A DNA stretch of 30,086 nucleotides from an uncultured Alphaproteobacteria bacterium (GCA_903939555.1 CAJAHV010000309.1:1-30086); one strand, 5' to 3'; numbered from the stretch's first letter, positions 9,022 to 16,681 are shown. The notes: generated by a model from the sequence alone, not told the origin. A program made the numbers and translations.

Positions 9022-10776
9022 CTATTCCGCCGCCAGCGCCACCGCCGGGCGGGATTGCGGGCCGCGCACCAGCGTGCCGGGCAGCGCGCCGGTCATCGTG
9101 CCGTTGCGGAAGGTGACCTCGCCATTCTTGATGGTCAGCACATAGCCGACGGCCTTTTGCAGCAAGCGCTTGCCACCGGCGGGCAAATCAAAGGCCATCC
9201 ATGGCGCGCCGAGCTTGAGCGCCTTCATGTCGATGAGGTTGATATCGGCAAGCAGGCCGGGGCGCAGTTCGCCGCGATCGTGCATGCCATACAGCCGCGC
9301 CGTATCGCTGCACTGGCGCCGGATCGCGTTTTCGATGGCGATCGTGCCGCGCGTGCGGTCACGCACCCAATGCTGGAGCAGAAAGGTCGGCGAGGCGGCA
9401 TCGCAGATAGTGCCGCAATGCGCGCCGCCATCCGACAGCGAGATGACGACATCGTCGCGGTGGAGCAGCCCCTCGACGAAATCGAGATTGCCATCGGCAT
9501 AGTTGAGGATGGGGAAATAGATGAAGCCGGTGCCGCCATCGGCCGACAGCAGATCATAGGTATATTCGGCCGGGCTGACCCCGGCGGCAGCGGCGCGGGC
9601 TGCAATGCTGTCGGCAGCGGTCGGTTCATAGTTGAAGTCCGCGCCCATTTCATAGTGCAGGGCAAAGCCTTGCGTCACGACCTGGAGCAACCCGGCAATG
9701 TCTGACGGCGGAATGACATCGGGCTCGGCGAGCAGTTTTGCCTTCCAGGCCGGGTTGGAAATGCGCGCCCATTGTTCGGCCCAGGGCGCCGCATCGATCT
9801 CGGCCCAGCTTGGCTTGAACTTGAAGGGGTGGACGGTGCCGCGCCACGCCATCAGGATGCCGTTGCCGCGCAATGCGATCTGGGCGACGATATTGGCGCC
9901 AGCGGCGTTCCACTTCGCGGTTTCGGCCATCTGCTCTTCCCAGGGCAGCTCCTTGGCAATCGATTGCAGCATGGCAAAGGTGACGGGCAGGCCGGTTTCC
10001 TGGCTCAACGCGCCCATCCAGCCGAATTCATCCCATTCGCGCTTGAGATCCGACGCCATTTCAAAGACGCCATGGCCGGCCCGGGCAACGGCGCGGCCGA
10101 TGCCGATCAGTTCCTCCTTGGTCGCGGTCGTGCCTGGCACCAGCTCGCCATCGATCGATTTGTGGAGGACGGTGCGCGAGGTGGAAAAGCCCAGCGCCCC
10201 GGCCTTCAGCCCGTCCTCGACGATCGCCGACATCTGGGCGATCTCATGTTCGGTCGGCACTTCGTTGCGGGCGCCGCGATCGCCCATCACATAGGCGCGC
10301 ACGGCGCCATGCGGGACGTGCGTCGCGACATCGATGGTGCGCGGACGCTTGGCCAGCGCGTCCATATATTCGGGGAAGGTTTCCCAATCCCAGGTCATGC
10401 CTTCGGCCAGCGCGGTGCCGGGAATGTCCTCGACACCTTCCATGAGGCCGATCAGCCAGTCATGCTTGTCGGGTTTGGCCGGCGCGAAACCGACGCCGCA
10501 ATTGCCCATGACGACGGTGGTGACGCCGTGCCATGACGATGGTGCCATTTCCGAATCCCACGTCGCCTGGCCATCATAATGGGTGTGGATGTCGACAAAG
10601 CCGGGAGTGACATGCAAGCCCGTGGCATCGACTTCCTGACGGCCCGGACCGATTTTTGACCCGGCAGCGGTTGCGACCGCACTGATCCTCCCGCCATCGA
10701 TGGCGATATCGCCGGTAAAGGCCGCAGCGCCGGTGCCATCGACGATCGTGCCGTTCCGAATGACCATGTCGTGCAT
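9022..10776 (-). CDS. N-acyl-D-amino-acid deacylase-type amidohydrolase
   Basis: This metal-dependent hydrolase of the amidohydrolase superfamily is closest in pattern to D-aminoacylases, which remove the acyl group from N-acyl-D-amino acids. The 584-residue form begins MHDMVIRNGTIVDGTG, the typical start of the family. The metal motif HTHYD has His at 64 and 66. GNCGVG is at about 91-96, with the Cys that binds zinc in D-aminoacylases, and SDGGAH occurs in the C-terminal half. There is no signal peptide, so it is cytosolic. GGAGA at 10782-10786, 5 bases before ATG 10776, supports this start over in-frame ATGs at 10803 and 10788. It is likely cotranscribed with the secreted acylase downstream. 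True substrate unknown; related dihydropyrimidinase-like or dipeptidase roles are possible. Confidence 0.87.
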   Translation of the reverse strand: MHDMVIRNGTIVDGTGAAAFTGDIAIDGGRISAVATAAGSKIGPGRQEVDATGLHVTPGFVDIHTHYDGQATWDSEMAPSSWHGVTTVVMGNCGVGFAPAKPDKHDWLIGLMEGVEDIPGTALAEGMTWDWETFPEYMDALAKRPRTIDVATHVPHGAVRAYVMGDRGARNEVPTEHEIAQMSAIVEDGLKAGALGFSTSRTVLHKSIDGELVPGTTATKEELIGIGRAVARAGHGVFEMASDLKREWDEFGWMGALSQETGLPVTFAMLQSIAKELPWEEQMAETAKWNAAGANIVAQIALRGNGILMAWRGTVHPFKFKPSWAEIDAAPWAEQWARISNPAWKAKLLAEPDVIPPSDIAGLLQVVTQGFALHYEMGADFNYEPTAADSIAARAAAAGVSPAEYTYDLLSADGGTGFIYFPILNYADGNLDFVEGLLHRDDVVISLSDGGAHCGTICDAASPTFLLQHWVRDRTRGTIAIENAIRRQCSDTARLYGMHDRGELRPGLLADINLIDMKALKLGAPWMAFDLPAGGKRLLQKAVGYVLTIKNGEVTFRNGTMTGALPGTLVRGPQSRPAVALAAE

Positions 10777-10837
10777 CTTTGTCTCCATGTCCGATCTTGC
10801 CACAGCCTAAATCGGGAACGCATCAATGGCTAGGGTC

Positions 10838-10891
10838 GGGAGCGCCGAAACGGCGGCCAGACGGCAAAAGTCGCTGTTGGCGGGCGCTCCC
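10838..10891. promoter_or_regulatory. inverted repeat in divergent promoter region
   Basis: The 178-base gap between the two divergent transcription units contains GGGAGCGCC (10838-10846) and its exact complement GGCGCTCCC (10883-10891), 36 bases apart. A small hairpin CGCCG-AAA-CGGCG lies at 10843-10855. It could be an operator for a regulator shared by both units, but no regulator gene is nearby and no clear -35/-10 pair was found. It may be chance in GC-rich DNA. Confidence 0.3.
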
Positions 10892-10954
10892 GGCTCTGGC
10901 AATTCGCCGACCCACCACCTAGGGTGTGCTCGATACTGCGCTTGAGGAGCCGGC

Positions 10955-12169
10955 GTGAGTCCGATTGTCTATGCCTTTCCGGTGTTCCTCGTCACGATGG
11001 GGGTCGAGGCGTTGATCGCGCGGCGGCGCGGGCTGGCGATCTATGACGTGCCTGATGCGGTAACCAGCTTGCAGACCGGCATGCTCAGCCAGATTGCCGG
11101 GGTGTTCGCCCGGCTGCTGACCTTTGCGCTGTATGTTGCCGTTTATGATCGTTTTGCTGCCGGGACATGGCCGACCGACAATATCCTGCTCTGGGGGGTG
11201 GCGCTGCTGCTTTACGATTTCTGCTATTATTGGAATCACCGGCTTAACCATGAAGTCGGCGTGCTGTGGGCGGGCCATGTCGTCCATCACAATTCGGAAT
11301 ATTACAACCTGTCGACAGCGCTGCGGCAATCATCGACAAGCTGGGTGATCGGCTGGATCTTCACCCTGCCGCTCGCTGTGCTGGGGGTGCCGCCGGTGAT
11401 GCTGGCGACGGTCGGGCTGATCGACCTGTTGTACCAATATTGGGTGCATACCCAACTCGTCGGGCGGATCGGCTGGTTCGAAAAGATCCTCGTGTCGCCG
11501 TCAAACCACCGCGTCCATCACGGCCAGAACGATTATTGCATCGACCGCAACTATGGCGGCATCCTGATCATCTGGGACCGGATGTTCGGCACCTATGCCG
11601 ATGAACGCGCCGTCGAGCCGGTGGTGTTCGGGGTGAAAAAGCCGCTCGCCAGCTTCAATCCGGTGTGGGCCAACCTGCATTACTGGGCGGAACTGACCGG
11701 GGCATCGTGGCGGGCATCGGGCTGGCGCGCCAAATTGGGCGTCTGGCTGGCGCCGCCCGGCGGTTGGCCGGACGGGCCGCAGCCCGACTTCGACGCGGCC
11801 GGGTTCCGGCGCTTCGATCGTCACACGCCGACGGCGCTGCGCTGGTATGTGCTGGGCCATTATGCTGTTATCAACCTTATGCTGGCGCACTTCCTCGCCA
11901 GCCTCGACCGGCTCGGGATGGCGCAGCAGGTCGGCTATGCGGTGGTCATGACAGCGATGATGCTGGTGCTCGGCGGCCTGCTGGAGGGCCGGGCCTGGGC
12001 ACGGTCGGCGGAGGTGGTGCGGCTGCTGGCGCTGGCCGGGGCGACACTGCTGCCCGACTGGTTCGGCTTTGCGGCGCCGCCGGGCGTTCGCGCTGCGCTG
12101 GTCGCGGCGGCGCTGGTCAGCGCGCTGTGGCTGATGCGCCGCCCGGCGCGGGTGGTGCAGGCCGCATGA
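10955..12169 (+). CDS. sterol desaturase / fatty acid hydroxylase family membrane protein
   Basis: This is an integral membrane di-iron oxygenase of the sterol desaturase/alkylglycerol monooxygenase superfamily, likely to hydroxylate or desaturate a lipid. The 404-residue protein has N-terminal membrane helices and the eight-histidine metal cluster of the family: H95xxxH99 in HRLNH, H108xxHH112 in HVVHH, H165, and H185xxHH189 in HRVHH. About 120 residues beyond the usual catalytic domain hold at least three more hydrophobic helices. Translation starts at a GTG supported by GAGGAG at 10944-10949. The stop overlaps the next gene's start (ATGA at 12166-12169), so the two are translationally coupled. 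The lipid substrate is not known. Confidence 0.9.
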   Translation: MSPIVYAFPVFLVTMGVEALIARRRGLAIYDVPDAVTSLQTGMLSQIAGVFARLLTFALYVAVYDRFAAGTWPTDNILLWGVALLLYDFCYYWNHRLNHEVGVLWAGHVVHHNSEYYNLSTALRQSSTSWVIGWIFTLPLAVLGVPPVMLATVGLIDLLYQYWVHTQLVGRIGWFEKILVSPSNHRVHHGQNDYCIDRNYGGILIIWDRMFGTYADERAVEPVVFGVKKPLASFNPVWANLHYWAELTGASWRASGWRAKLGVWLAPPGGWPDGPQPDFDAAGFRRFDRHTPTALRWYVLGHYAVINLMLAHFLASLDRLGMAQQVGYAVVMTAMMLVLGGLLEGRAWARSAEVVRLLALAGATLLPDWFGFAAPPGVRAALVAAALVSALWLMRRPARVVQAA

Positions 12170-12741
12170 ACGGCGCTGGGGCTTCCGACTTGGTGCTGGC
12201 GCTGGTGTGTGCCGTGGTGATCCTGACCCAGCGCCGGGCGCGGCCGGGGGTGGCGTTGGCCGCCGGGTTGATCGGGCTGGCGGCGGCGATTGGCGTGCTG
12301 CGCTTTTCAGGGCTGGTGGCAATGACCGGGCCGAACAAGTTCGCATCGCTGCTATCGGCGGTCGCGGCGTTTCCGCTGCTGGCCTTCAGCCTGCGCTATC
12401 CGGCGTCGCGCGTCGCGCTGCACGTCGGCGCGGCGGTGCGGCCGCTGCTCGTGTTGGTCGCCGCCGGGGTCGCGCTGAACATGGCCGGGGTAACAGCATG
12501 GGGGCCGGCGCTGTCGCTCGGATCGGTATTGGTCATGCTGGCGACAATGGCTTGGCGGCGTCAGTATGTCGCCGCGCTGGGTGCGCTGGTGCTGCTTGGC
12601 GGTATGCTGGCGACGCTGGCAGGGCGTGCGGGCGCGGTAACGGGCTTCAATCCGGTGGTGATGCTCCACCTCGGGCTGGCGACCGGGCTGGCGTTGCTGG
12701 TGGCGGGCACGGCGCGCGCCCGAACCGCCACTGCAAATTAA
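12166..12741 (+). CDS. small polytopic membrane protein of unknown function
   Basis: I do not recognise this 191-residue protein. It is very hydrophobic, with about seven predicted membrane segments (near residues 8-20, 29-48, 58-76, 92-108, 115-129, 134-152 and 163-181) joined by short Arg-containing loops. There are no cysteines except one in the first helix, and no catalytic motif is seen. Its ATG overlaps the stop of the sterol desaturase-family gene, and codon use and base composition match that gene, so the two very probably form one transcription unit. The coupling suggests a partner role for the oxygenase, in assembly, electron delivery or lipid handling, but that is inference from position alone. 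Confidence 0.75.
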   Translation: MNGAGASDLVLALVCAVVILTQRRARPGVALAAGLIGLAAAIGVLRFSGLVAMTGPNKFASLLSAVAAFPLLAFSLRYPASRVALHVGAAVRPLLVLVAAGVALNMAGVTAWGPALSLGSVLVMLATMAWRRQYVAALGALVLLGGMLATLAGRAGAVTGFNPVVMLHLGLATGLALLVAGTARARTATAN

Positions 12742-12758
12742 AGCACTGCTCAATTGCC

Positions 12759-12778
12759 TAGCCGCCGTCGCGCGGCTA
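12759..12778 (+). terminator. hairpin between the membrane gene and gshA
   Basis: TAGCCGC (12759-12765) pairs with GCGGCTA (12772-12778) around CGTCGC, 11 bases before the gshA ATG. It could end the upstream transcript or lie in the gshA leader. No T-run follows, so termination is doubtful. Confidence 0.3.
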
Positions 12779-12789
12779 ATGGCAAGCCC

Positions 12790-14163
12790 ATGAGCAATCA
12801 ACTGTCTGCGACCGGCGACAACGCCCCCATCGAAAACCGCGCCCAGTTGATCGGCGTGTTCGAAAAGGGCAACAAGCCGCCGGCCGATTGGCGCATCGGC
12901 ACCGAACATGAAAAGTTCGTTTATCGCCTCGCTGACCATCGGGCGCCGACCTATGAGGAACCGGGCGGCATCCGCGATCTGCTCAAGGGCATGGAAGCCT
13001 ATGGCTGGGAACCGGTTTATGAAGGTGGCAATGTCATCGCGCTGAAAGGTGCCGATGGCGCGATAAGCCTTGAACCCGCCGGCCAGTTCGAACTGTCGGG
13101 GGGGGCGCTCGATACGATCCACCAGACCTGTGCCGAATCGAACCGTCATCTGGTGCAGTGCCGCGAAGTCGGTGAACGGCTGGGGCTGGGTTTCCTGTCG
13201 CTGGGGTTCTGGCCCGACAAGGCGCGTGCCGACCTGCCGGTCATGCCCAAGGGCCGCTACGTCATCATGCGGGCGCACATGCCGCGGGTCGGCAAGTTGG
13301 GTCTCGACATGATGCTGCGCACCTGCACCATCCAGACCAATCTCGATTACGCCTCCGAAGCCGATATGGTGCACAAGTTCCGGGTGTCGATGGCGCTGCA
13401 ACCGCTGGCCACCGCCTTGTTTGCCAATTCGCCGTTTACCGAAGGGCGGCCCAATGGCTTCAAGTCGTTTCGCAGCCATATCTGGACCGATACCGACCCG
13501 GCGCGCACCGGCACGCTGCCGTTCGTTTTCGAAGACGGTTTCGGGTTCGAACGCTATGCCGATTACGCGCTCGATGTGCCGATGTACTTTGTCTATCGCG
13601 ACGGAAAATACATCGATGCGGCGGGGCTTAGCTTTCGCGACTTCCTCGCCGGCAGGCTGAGCGTGCTGCCCGGTGAAAAACCCAAGCTCGGCGACTGGAA
13701 GGACCATCTTTCGACAGCCTTCCCCGAAGTGCGCCTGAAGGGCTATCTCGAAATGCGCGGCGCCGATGGCGGGCGCTGGGACCGGATCTGCGCGCTGCCG
13801 GCGTTCTGGGTCGGGTTGCTTTATGATGATATCGCGCTCGATGCGGCGTGGGAACTGGTCAAGGGCTGGAGCCATGCCGACCATGACCGGCTTCGTACCG
13901 AGGTGCCGCGGCTCGGTCTGCAGGCGGCCAGCCCCAACGGCGGTACGCTGCAGGATCTCGCCCGGACGGTGCTCGACATTGCTGACAAGGGGCTGGCGCG
14001 TCGCGCCCGGCTCAACAAGATGGGCGATAGCGAACAAGGCTTTCTCAATCCGCTGCGCGAGATTGCGGAAAGCGGCCTGACCAATGCCGACCGCATGCTG
14101 GCCTTGTATAACGGTGAATGGGGCGGCGATGTTTCCCGGATCTATGCCGCCGAAAGCTACTGA
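12790..14163 (+). CDS. gshA: glutamate-cysteine ligase (plant type)
   Basis: This enzyme ligates glutamate and cysteine with ATP to form gamma-glutamylcysteine, the first and controlling step of glutathione synthesis in the cytosol. The 457-residue protein matches the plant-type family found in alphaproteobacteria. IGTEHEKF is at residues 36-43, followed by SLEPAGQFELSGG, then LSLGFWPDK, the YVIMRAHMPRVG segment, TCTIQTNLDY and SHIWTDTDPARTG. The ATG at 12790 (MSNQLSATGDN) is preferred to an in-frame TTG 12 codons upstream, which would translate part of a hairpin into an Arg-rich leader. No strong ribosome-binding sequence is visible (only GGCAAG). The gene is convergent with rlmB. Confidence 0.95.
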   Translation: MSNQLSATGDNAPIENRAQLIGVFEKGNKPPADWRIGTEHEKFVYRLADHRAPTYEEPGGIRDLLKGMEAYGWEPVYEGGNVIALKGADGAISLEPAGQFELSGGALDTIHQTCAESNRHLVQCREVGERLGLGFLSLGFWPDKARADLPVMPKGRYVIMRAHMPRVGKLGLDMMLRTCTIQTNLDYASEADMVHKFRVSMALQPLATALFANSPFTEGRPNGFKSFRSHIWTDTDPARTGTLPFVFEDGFGFERYADYALDVPMYFVYRDGKYIDAAGLSFRDFLAGRLSVLPGEKPKLGDWKDHLSTAFPEVRLKGYLEMRGADGGRWDRICALPAFWVGLLYDDIALDAAWELVKGWSHADHDRLRTEVPRLGLQAASPNGGTLQDLARTVLDIADKGLARRARLNKMGDSEQGFLNPLREIAESGLTNADRMLALYNGEWGGDVSRIYAAESY

Positions 14164-14257
14164 CCGGAACATTTGCGGCGCCAGAGCTTTGCCGGCGTGG
14201 TGCCGTCGCGCGGGGTCGGCGAGATGTCGAAAGCCACCGCAATTTTCGTGGCGATCA

Positions 14258-14280
14258 AGATCGTGCCGGGCCGACGATCT
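14258..14280. terminator. possible bidirectional hairpin between gshA and rlmB
   Basis: AGATCGT (14258-14264) and ACGATCT (14274-14280) form a 7-bp stem with a 9-base loop in the 137-base gap between two convergent genes. The position fits a shared terminator, but neither side has a T-run. Confidence 0.35.
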
Positions 14281-14300
14281 GCCAGACGGTCAGTTTCCCG

Positions 14301-15059
14301 TCACAAGCCCCGCCGCGCCGCCGCATACAGAGCGATGGCGGCGGCATTGGAAACATTCAGGCTTTCCATCGCATCGCTGATCGGCAGCTTGGCGAGTTGA
14401 TCGCAACGCTCGCGGGTCAGCGGGCGCATGCCCTCGCCTTCGGCACCAAGGATCAGGCAGGGCTGCGTCTTGGCCATCGCCGTTTCCAGTTCGGCACTGG
14501 CGCTGCCGTCGAGGCCGATGCGCCAGAAGCCGGCTTCCCCGATTTCATCGAGAGCGCGGGCAAGATTGACGACGCGGCTCCATTTCAGCGTTTCGAGCGC
14601 GCCCGAGGCCGCGCGCGCCAGAACGCCCGATTCGCCCGGAGCATGGCGATCCTGCGTCACCAGCGCCCGCGCATTGAAGGCCGCAGCGCTGCGCATGATC
14701 GCGCCGACATTGTGCGGATCGGTAACCTGGTCGAGGACGATGATCGGGCGATTGTCGCCATCGCGCGCGGCATCGGCAAGGATGTCGCCGAGCCAGACCG
14801 ATTCGAGCGGTTCGACCTCAAGCACGAAACCCTGGTGCGGCGCATCCGGCGGCACCAGCCGTCCAAGGTCGTGATCGTCGCCATATTGGACGTTCAACCC
14901 CTTGGGAATGACAACGGTTTTGGCGGTCTGCGGCGTCAGGTACAATTTGCGGAACAGGCGTTCCGGATTGTCCAGCGCCGCGAACACAGCGTGACGACCA
15001 TAGAGCCGCGGATAGCTGCTCTTTGGCCCGTGATTCTTTGTGACTGGTCTGCGTCCCAT
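14301..15059 (-). CDS. rlmB: 23S rRNA (guanosine-2251-2'-O)-methyltransferase (RlmB/TrmH family)
   Basis: This SpoU-class SPOUT methyltransferase probably modifies G2251 of 23S rRNA. The 252-residue protein has an N-terminal substrate-binding domain starting at about residue 18 (RLYGRHAVFAAL). The three SpoU motifs follow: LDQVTDPHNVGAIMRSA at about 109-125 with the catalytic Arg, LGAEGEGM at 204-211, and ISDAMESLNVSNAAAIALY at 227-245. The N-terminus (MGRRPVTKNHG) is basic. The ribosome-binding sequence is weak. The gene lies 54 bases downstream of tRNA-Tyr on the same strand, so the two may be cotranscribed. The paralogous TrmH (tRNA) role cannot be fully excluded, but domain layout and length favour RlmB. 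Confidence 0.88.
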   Translation of the reverse strand: MGRRPVTKNHGPKSSYPRLYGRHAVFAALDNPERLFRKLYLTPQTAKTVVIPKGLNVQYGDDHDLGRLVPPDAPHQGFVLEVEPLESVWLGDILADAARDGDNRPIIVLDQVTDPHNVGAIMRSAAAFNARALVTQDRHAPGESGVLARAASGALETLKWSRVVNLARALDEIGEAGFWRIGLDGSASAELETAMAKTQPCLILGAEGEGMRPLTRERCDQLAKLPISDAMESLNVSNAAAIALYAAARRGL

Positions 15060-15113
15060 GCGGCGGCCTTAGTCAATTTGGCTGAGCCTGTCATGCCGCC
15101 GGTTGGAAGAAGG

Positions 15114-15199
15114 TGGTGGAGGGGGTTGGATTTGAACCAACGTAGGGAAAACCCGGCAGATTTACAGTCTGCTGCCATTGACCGCTCGGCCACCCCTCC
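15114..15199 (-). tRNA. tRNA-Tyr (anticodon GUA)
   Basis: This is a class II tRNA with a long variable arm. The acceptor stem is GGAGGGG (5' end at 15199) with CCCCTCC, discriminator A at 15117 and an encoded CCA at 15114-15116. The anticodon stem GCAGA/TCTGC encloses the loop CTGTAAA, giving anticodon GTA. The T arm is GTTGG-TTCAAAT-CCAAC. A 7-bp hairpin (15206-15226) lies just before the mature 5' end. Confidence 0.97.
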
Positions 15200-15233
15200 A
15201 CGCAACTTTCGCTTGGCATGCGAAAGAGGGGGC

Positions 15234-15262
15234 CTAGTGGCGAATGGGGCGGCGAGTGTCAA
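15234..15262 (-). promoter_or_regulatory. candidate promoter of tRNA-Tyr
   Basis: A perfect -35 box TTGACA (minus strand, 15262-15257) is followed after 17 bases by CACTAG (15239-15234), a poor -10 match. It lies 35 bases before the tRNA, in the gap after the diguanylate cyclase gene. The -35 match is convincing, but the -10 is weak. Confidence 0.4.
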
Positions 15263-15302
15263 CGCTTTTGGTGGCGGCCGCGTCCCGCAGTCCGGTTATG
15301 GC

Positions 15303-16361
15303 TCAACTCAATTCGGGCAGCACTCGATCGCGGCCAAGGCGCTTGGCAGCATACAGTGCCTTGTCGGCGCGCTTGATCAGGCTGTCGGCATCATCGTCAG
15401 CGCGGTCTCCGGCGACTCCGGCGGAAAAGCTGATCCGCCCCATGCTTGTGCCATCGCTGACGTTGCGGATGATCTGTCCGGCAAGTTCGGCACGGACCTG
15501 GTCCATCACCGCGACTGCACCATGCACGTCATGATCGGGCAGCAGCGCGACGAATTCCTCGCCGCCCAGCCGGCCGACAATCCCGCCCGAAGGGGCGATT
15601 CGGTCGGCGACATGGCGAGCGACGAAGCGCAGCACATCGTCGCCCAGGTCATGGCCGAAGCGATCATTGAATCGCTTGAAATGATCGATGTCGATCAAGG
15701 TCGCCGCCAGTTTGCGGTCGGCGTCACGTGTTTCGCACTGTAGGCGCTCCAGTTCTTCGAAGGTGCCGCGGCGATTGAGCACGCCTGTCAATGGGTCGGT
15801 GATCGCAGCGCGTTCGGCGAACCCGAGCCTTTCCGACAGCGTGCGCGCCTGGGTGGCGGCGGCGGCAAGTTCGCCTTCCAGCCGGGTGTTGGCGGCCTGC
15901 ATCGTGGTCGTGGCTTGCCCCAGTTGGTCGAGCAGCGCTGCCAGACCATTGGTGTCGAGCGGGCTGCCGAGTGCGACACCACCACCGGCAATGGCGCGGC
16001 CATAATCAGCCAGGTCGGAGCGCCCCGCCTCGATGCGCCGGGTCAGCGCTTCGGCCTGGCCATGCGCCGCCTCGACAAGCCCCCGGGCGAGTGTGGTGTC
16101 GACCTCGCCGCAATGGGCGCGGCGCAGGGTGGTGACCGCTGCGACGTCGAGGTTGCCGCAGGCGATGGCAGTATCGACAGCCAGCGACAGATCATGGCTG
16201 TCATCATGGACATAGCGCCACAGTAAATCATAAACCTCGGGCAGCGGCGCGAGGCCGGTGGCGAGCAGGAGTTCGCGGATTTGGTCGAACCAATGAAGCG
16301 CGGCTTTGTCAGGGGGCGAACCGGGCTCGCGCGAGACCGATCGCATCATCTCCATCGTCAT
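15303..16361 (-). CDS. GGDEF-domain diguanylate cyclase
   Basis: This cytosolic enzyme is predicted to make the second messenger c-di-GMP from two GTP. The 352-residue protein has no membrane segment or signal peptide. A helical N-terminal half (about 1-140) resembles no sensor domain I can name. A likely coiled coil at about 140-185 links it to the GGDEF domain, with DPLTGVLNRR at 189-198, IDIDHFKRFND at 223-233 and the active-site loop GGEEF at 266-270. The product-inhibition site RxxD, five residues ahead of GGEEF, reads PSGG and is absent, so feedback inhibition is unlikely. GGAGA at 16368-16372 supports the start at 16361. It lies between tRNA-Gly and tRNA-Tyr on the same strand. Confidence 0.92.
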   Translation of the reverse strand: MTMEMMRSVSREPGSPPDKAALHWFDQIRELLLATGLAPLPEVYDLLWRYVHDDSHDLSLAVDTAIACGNLDVAAVTTLRRAHCGEVDTTLARGLVEAAHGQAEALTRRIEAGRSDLADYGRAIAGGGVALGSPLDTNGLAALLDQLGQATTTMQAANTRLEGELAAAATQARTLSERLGFAERAAITDPLTGVLNRRGTFEELERLQCETRDADRKLAATLIDIDHFKRFNDRFGHDLGDDVLRFVARHVADRIAPSGGIVGRLGGEEFVALLPDHDVHGAVAVMDQVRAELAGQIIRNVSDGTSMGRISFSAGVAGDRADDDADSLIKRADKALYAAKRLGRDRVLPELS

Positions 16362-16468
16362 CCGCTGTCTCCATTGTGCACTTGGCAGGAAACGGCGGCA
16401 GGCGACGGCTTTTTAAAGTGATTGCGGCAGTGCTTGCCGTGGCATGTGTCTGGTTTAATGCGGGGCGC

Positions 16469-16542
16469 TGGAGCGGGTAGCGGGGATCGAACCCGCATCA
16501 CAAGCTTGGAAGGCTAGTGCTCTACCATTGAGCTATACCCGC
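16469..16542 (-). tRNA. tRNA-Gly (anticodon UCC)
   Basis: The acceptor stem GCGGGTA (5' end at 16542) pairs with TACCCGC. The discriminator is T, with an encoded CCA at 16469-16471. The anticodon loop CTTCCAA gives anticodon TCC. The D arm (AGCTCAATGGTAGAGC) and the T loop (TTCGATC) are canonical. Confidence 0.97.
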
Positions 16543-16571
16543 ATGTCGGCGGTTCGCCCGGCGCAAGGCAT

Positions 16572-16600
16572 CGCTTACAGCGCGGCACGGCAGGTTTCAA
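16572..16600 (-). promoter_or_regulatory. candidate promoter of tRNA-Gly
   Basis: TTGAAA (minus strand, 16600-16595) and TAAGCG (16577-16572) are 17 bases apart and lie 29 bases before the tRNA. The -35 is a good match, the -10 a poor one. It faces away from the tRNA-Trp promoter in the same gap. Confidence 0.3.
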
Positions 16601-16637
16601 CTGTCGCGCTGCACCCGATCTCGGCCTTCTACCGCCC

Positions 16638-16666
16638 TTGCGCTGTTGGAAAGCCATCGGTATAGC
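16638..16666 (+). promoter_or_regulatory. candidate promoter of tRNA-Trp
   Basis: TTGCGC (16638-16643) and TATAGC (16661-16666) are exactly 17 bases apart. They are followed by a GC-rich stretch that would place the transcript start about 7-10 bases before the tRNA. The GC-rich discriminator is typical of stringently controlled stable-RNA promoters. Confidence 0.55.
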
Positions 16667-16681
16667 CCGCAGCCCGACCCT

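Noticed and set aside
7553..9145. An open frame of 530 codons on the plus strand opposite the acylase
   Set aside because: The minus-strand acylase has a signal peptide, catalytic Ser motif and ribosome-binding site. The plus frame has none.
14164..14300. A possible gene remnant on the minus strand between gshA and rlmB
   Set aside because: A stretch reading like TILIATKIAVAFDIS is open, but it has no start codon after the rlmB stop, no recognisable family and only about 46 codons.
14118..15743. An open frame of 541 codons on the plus strand
   Set aside because: It runs across the rlmB gene, the tRNA-Tyr gene and part of the diguanylate cyclase, so it cannot be a real gene.
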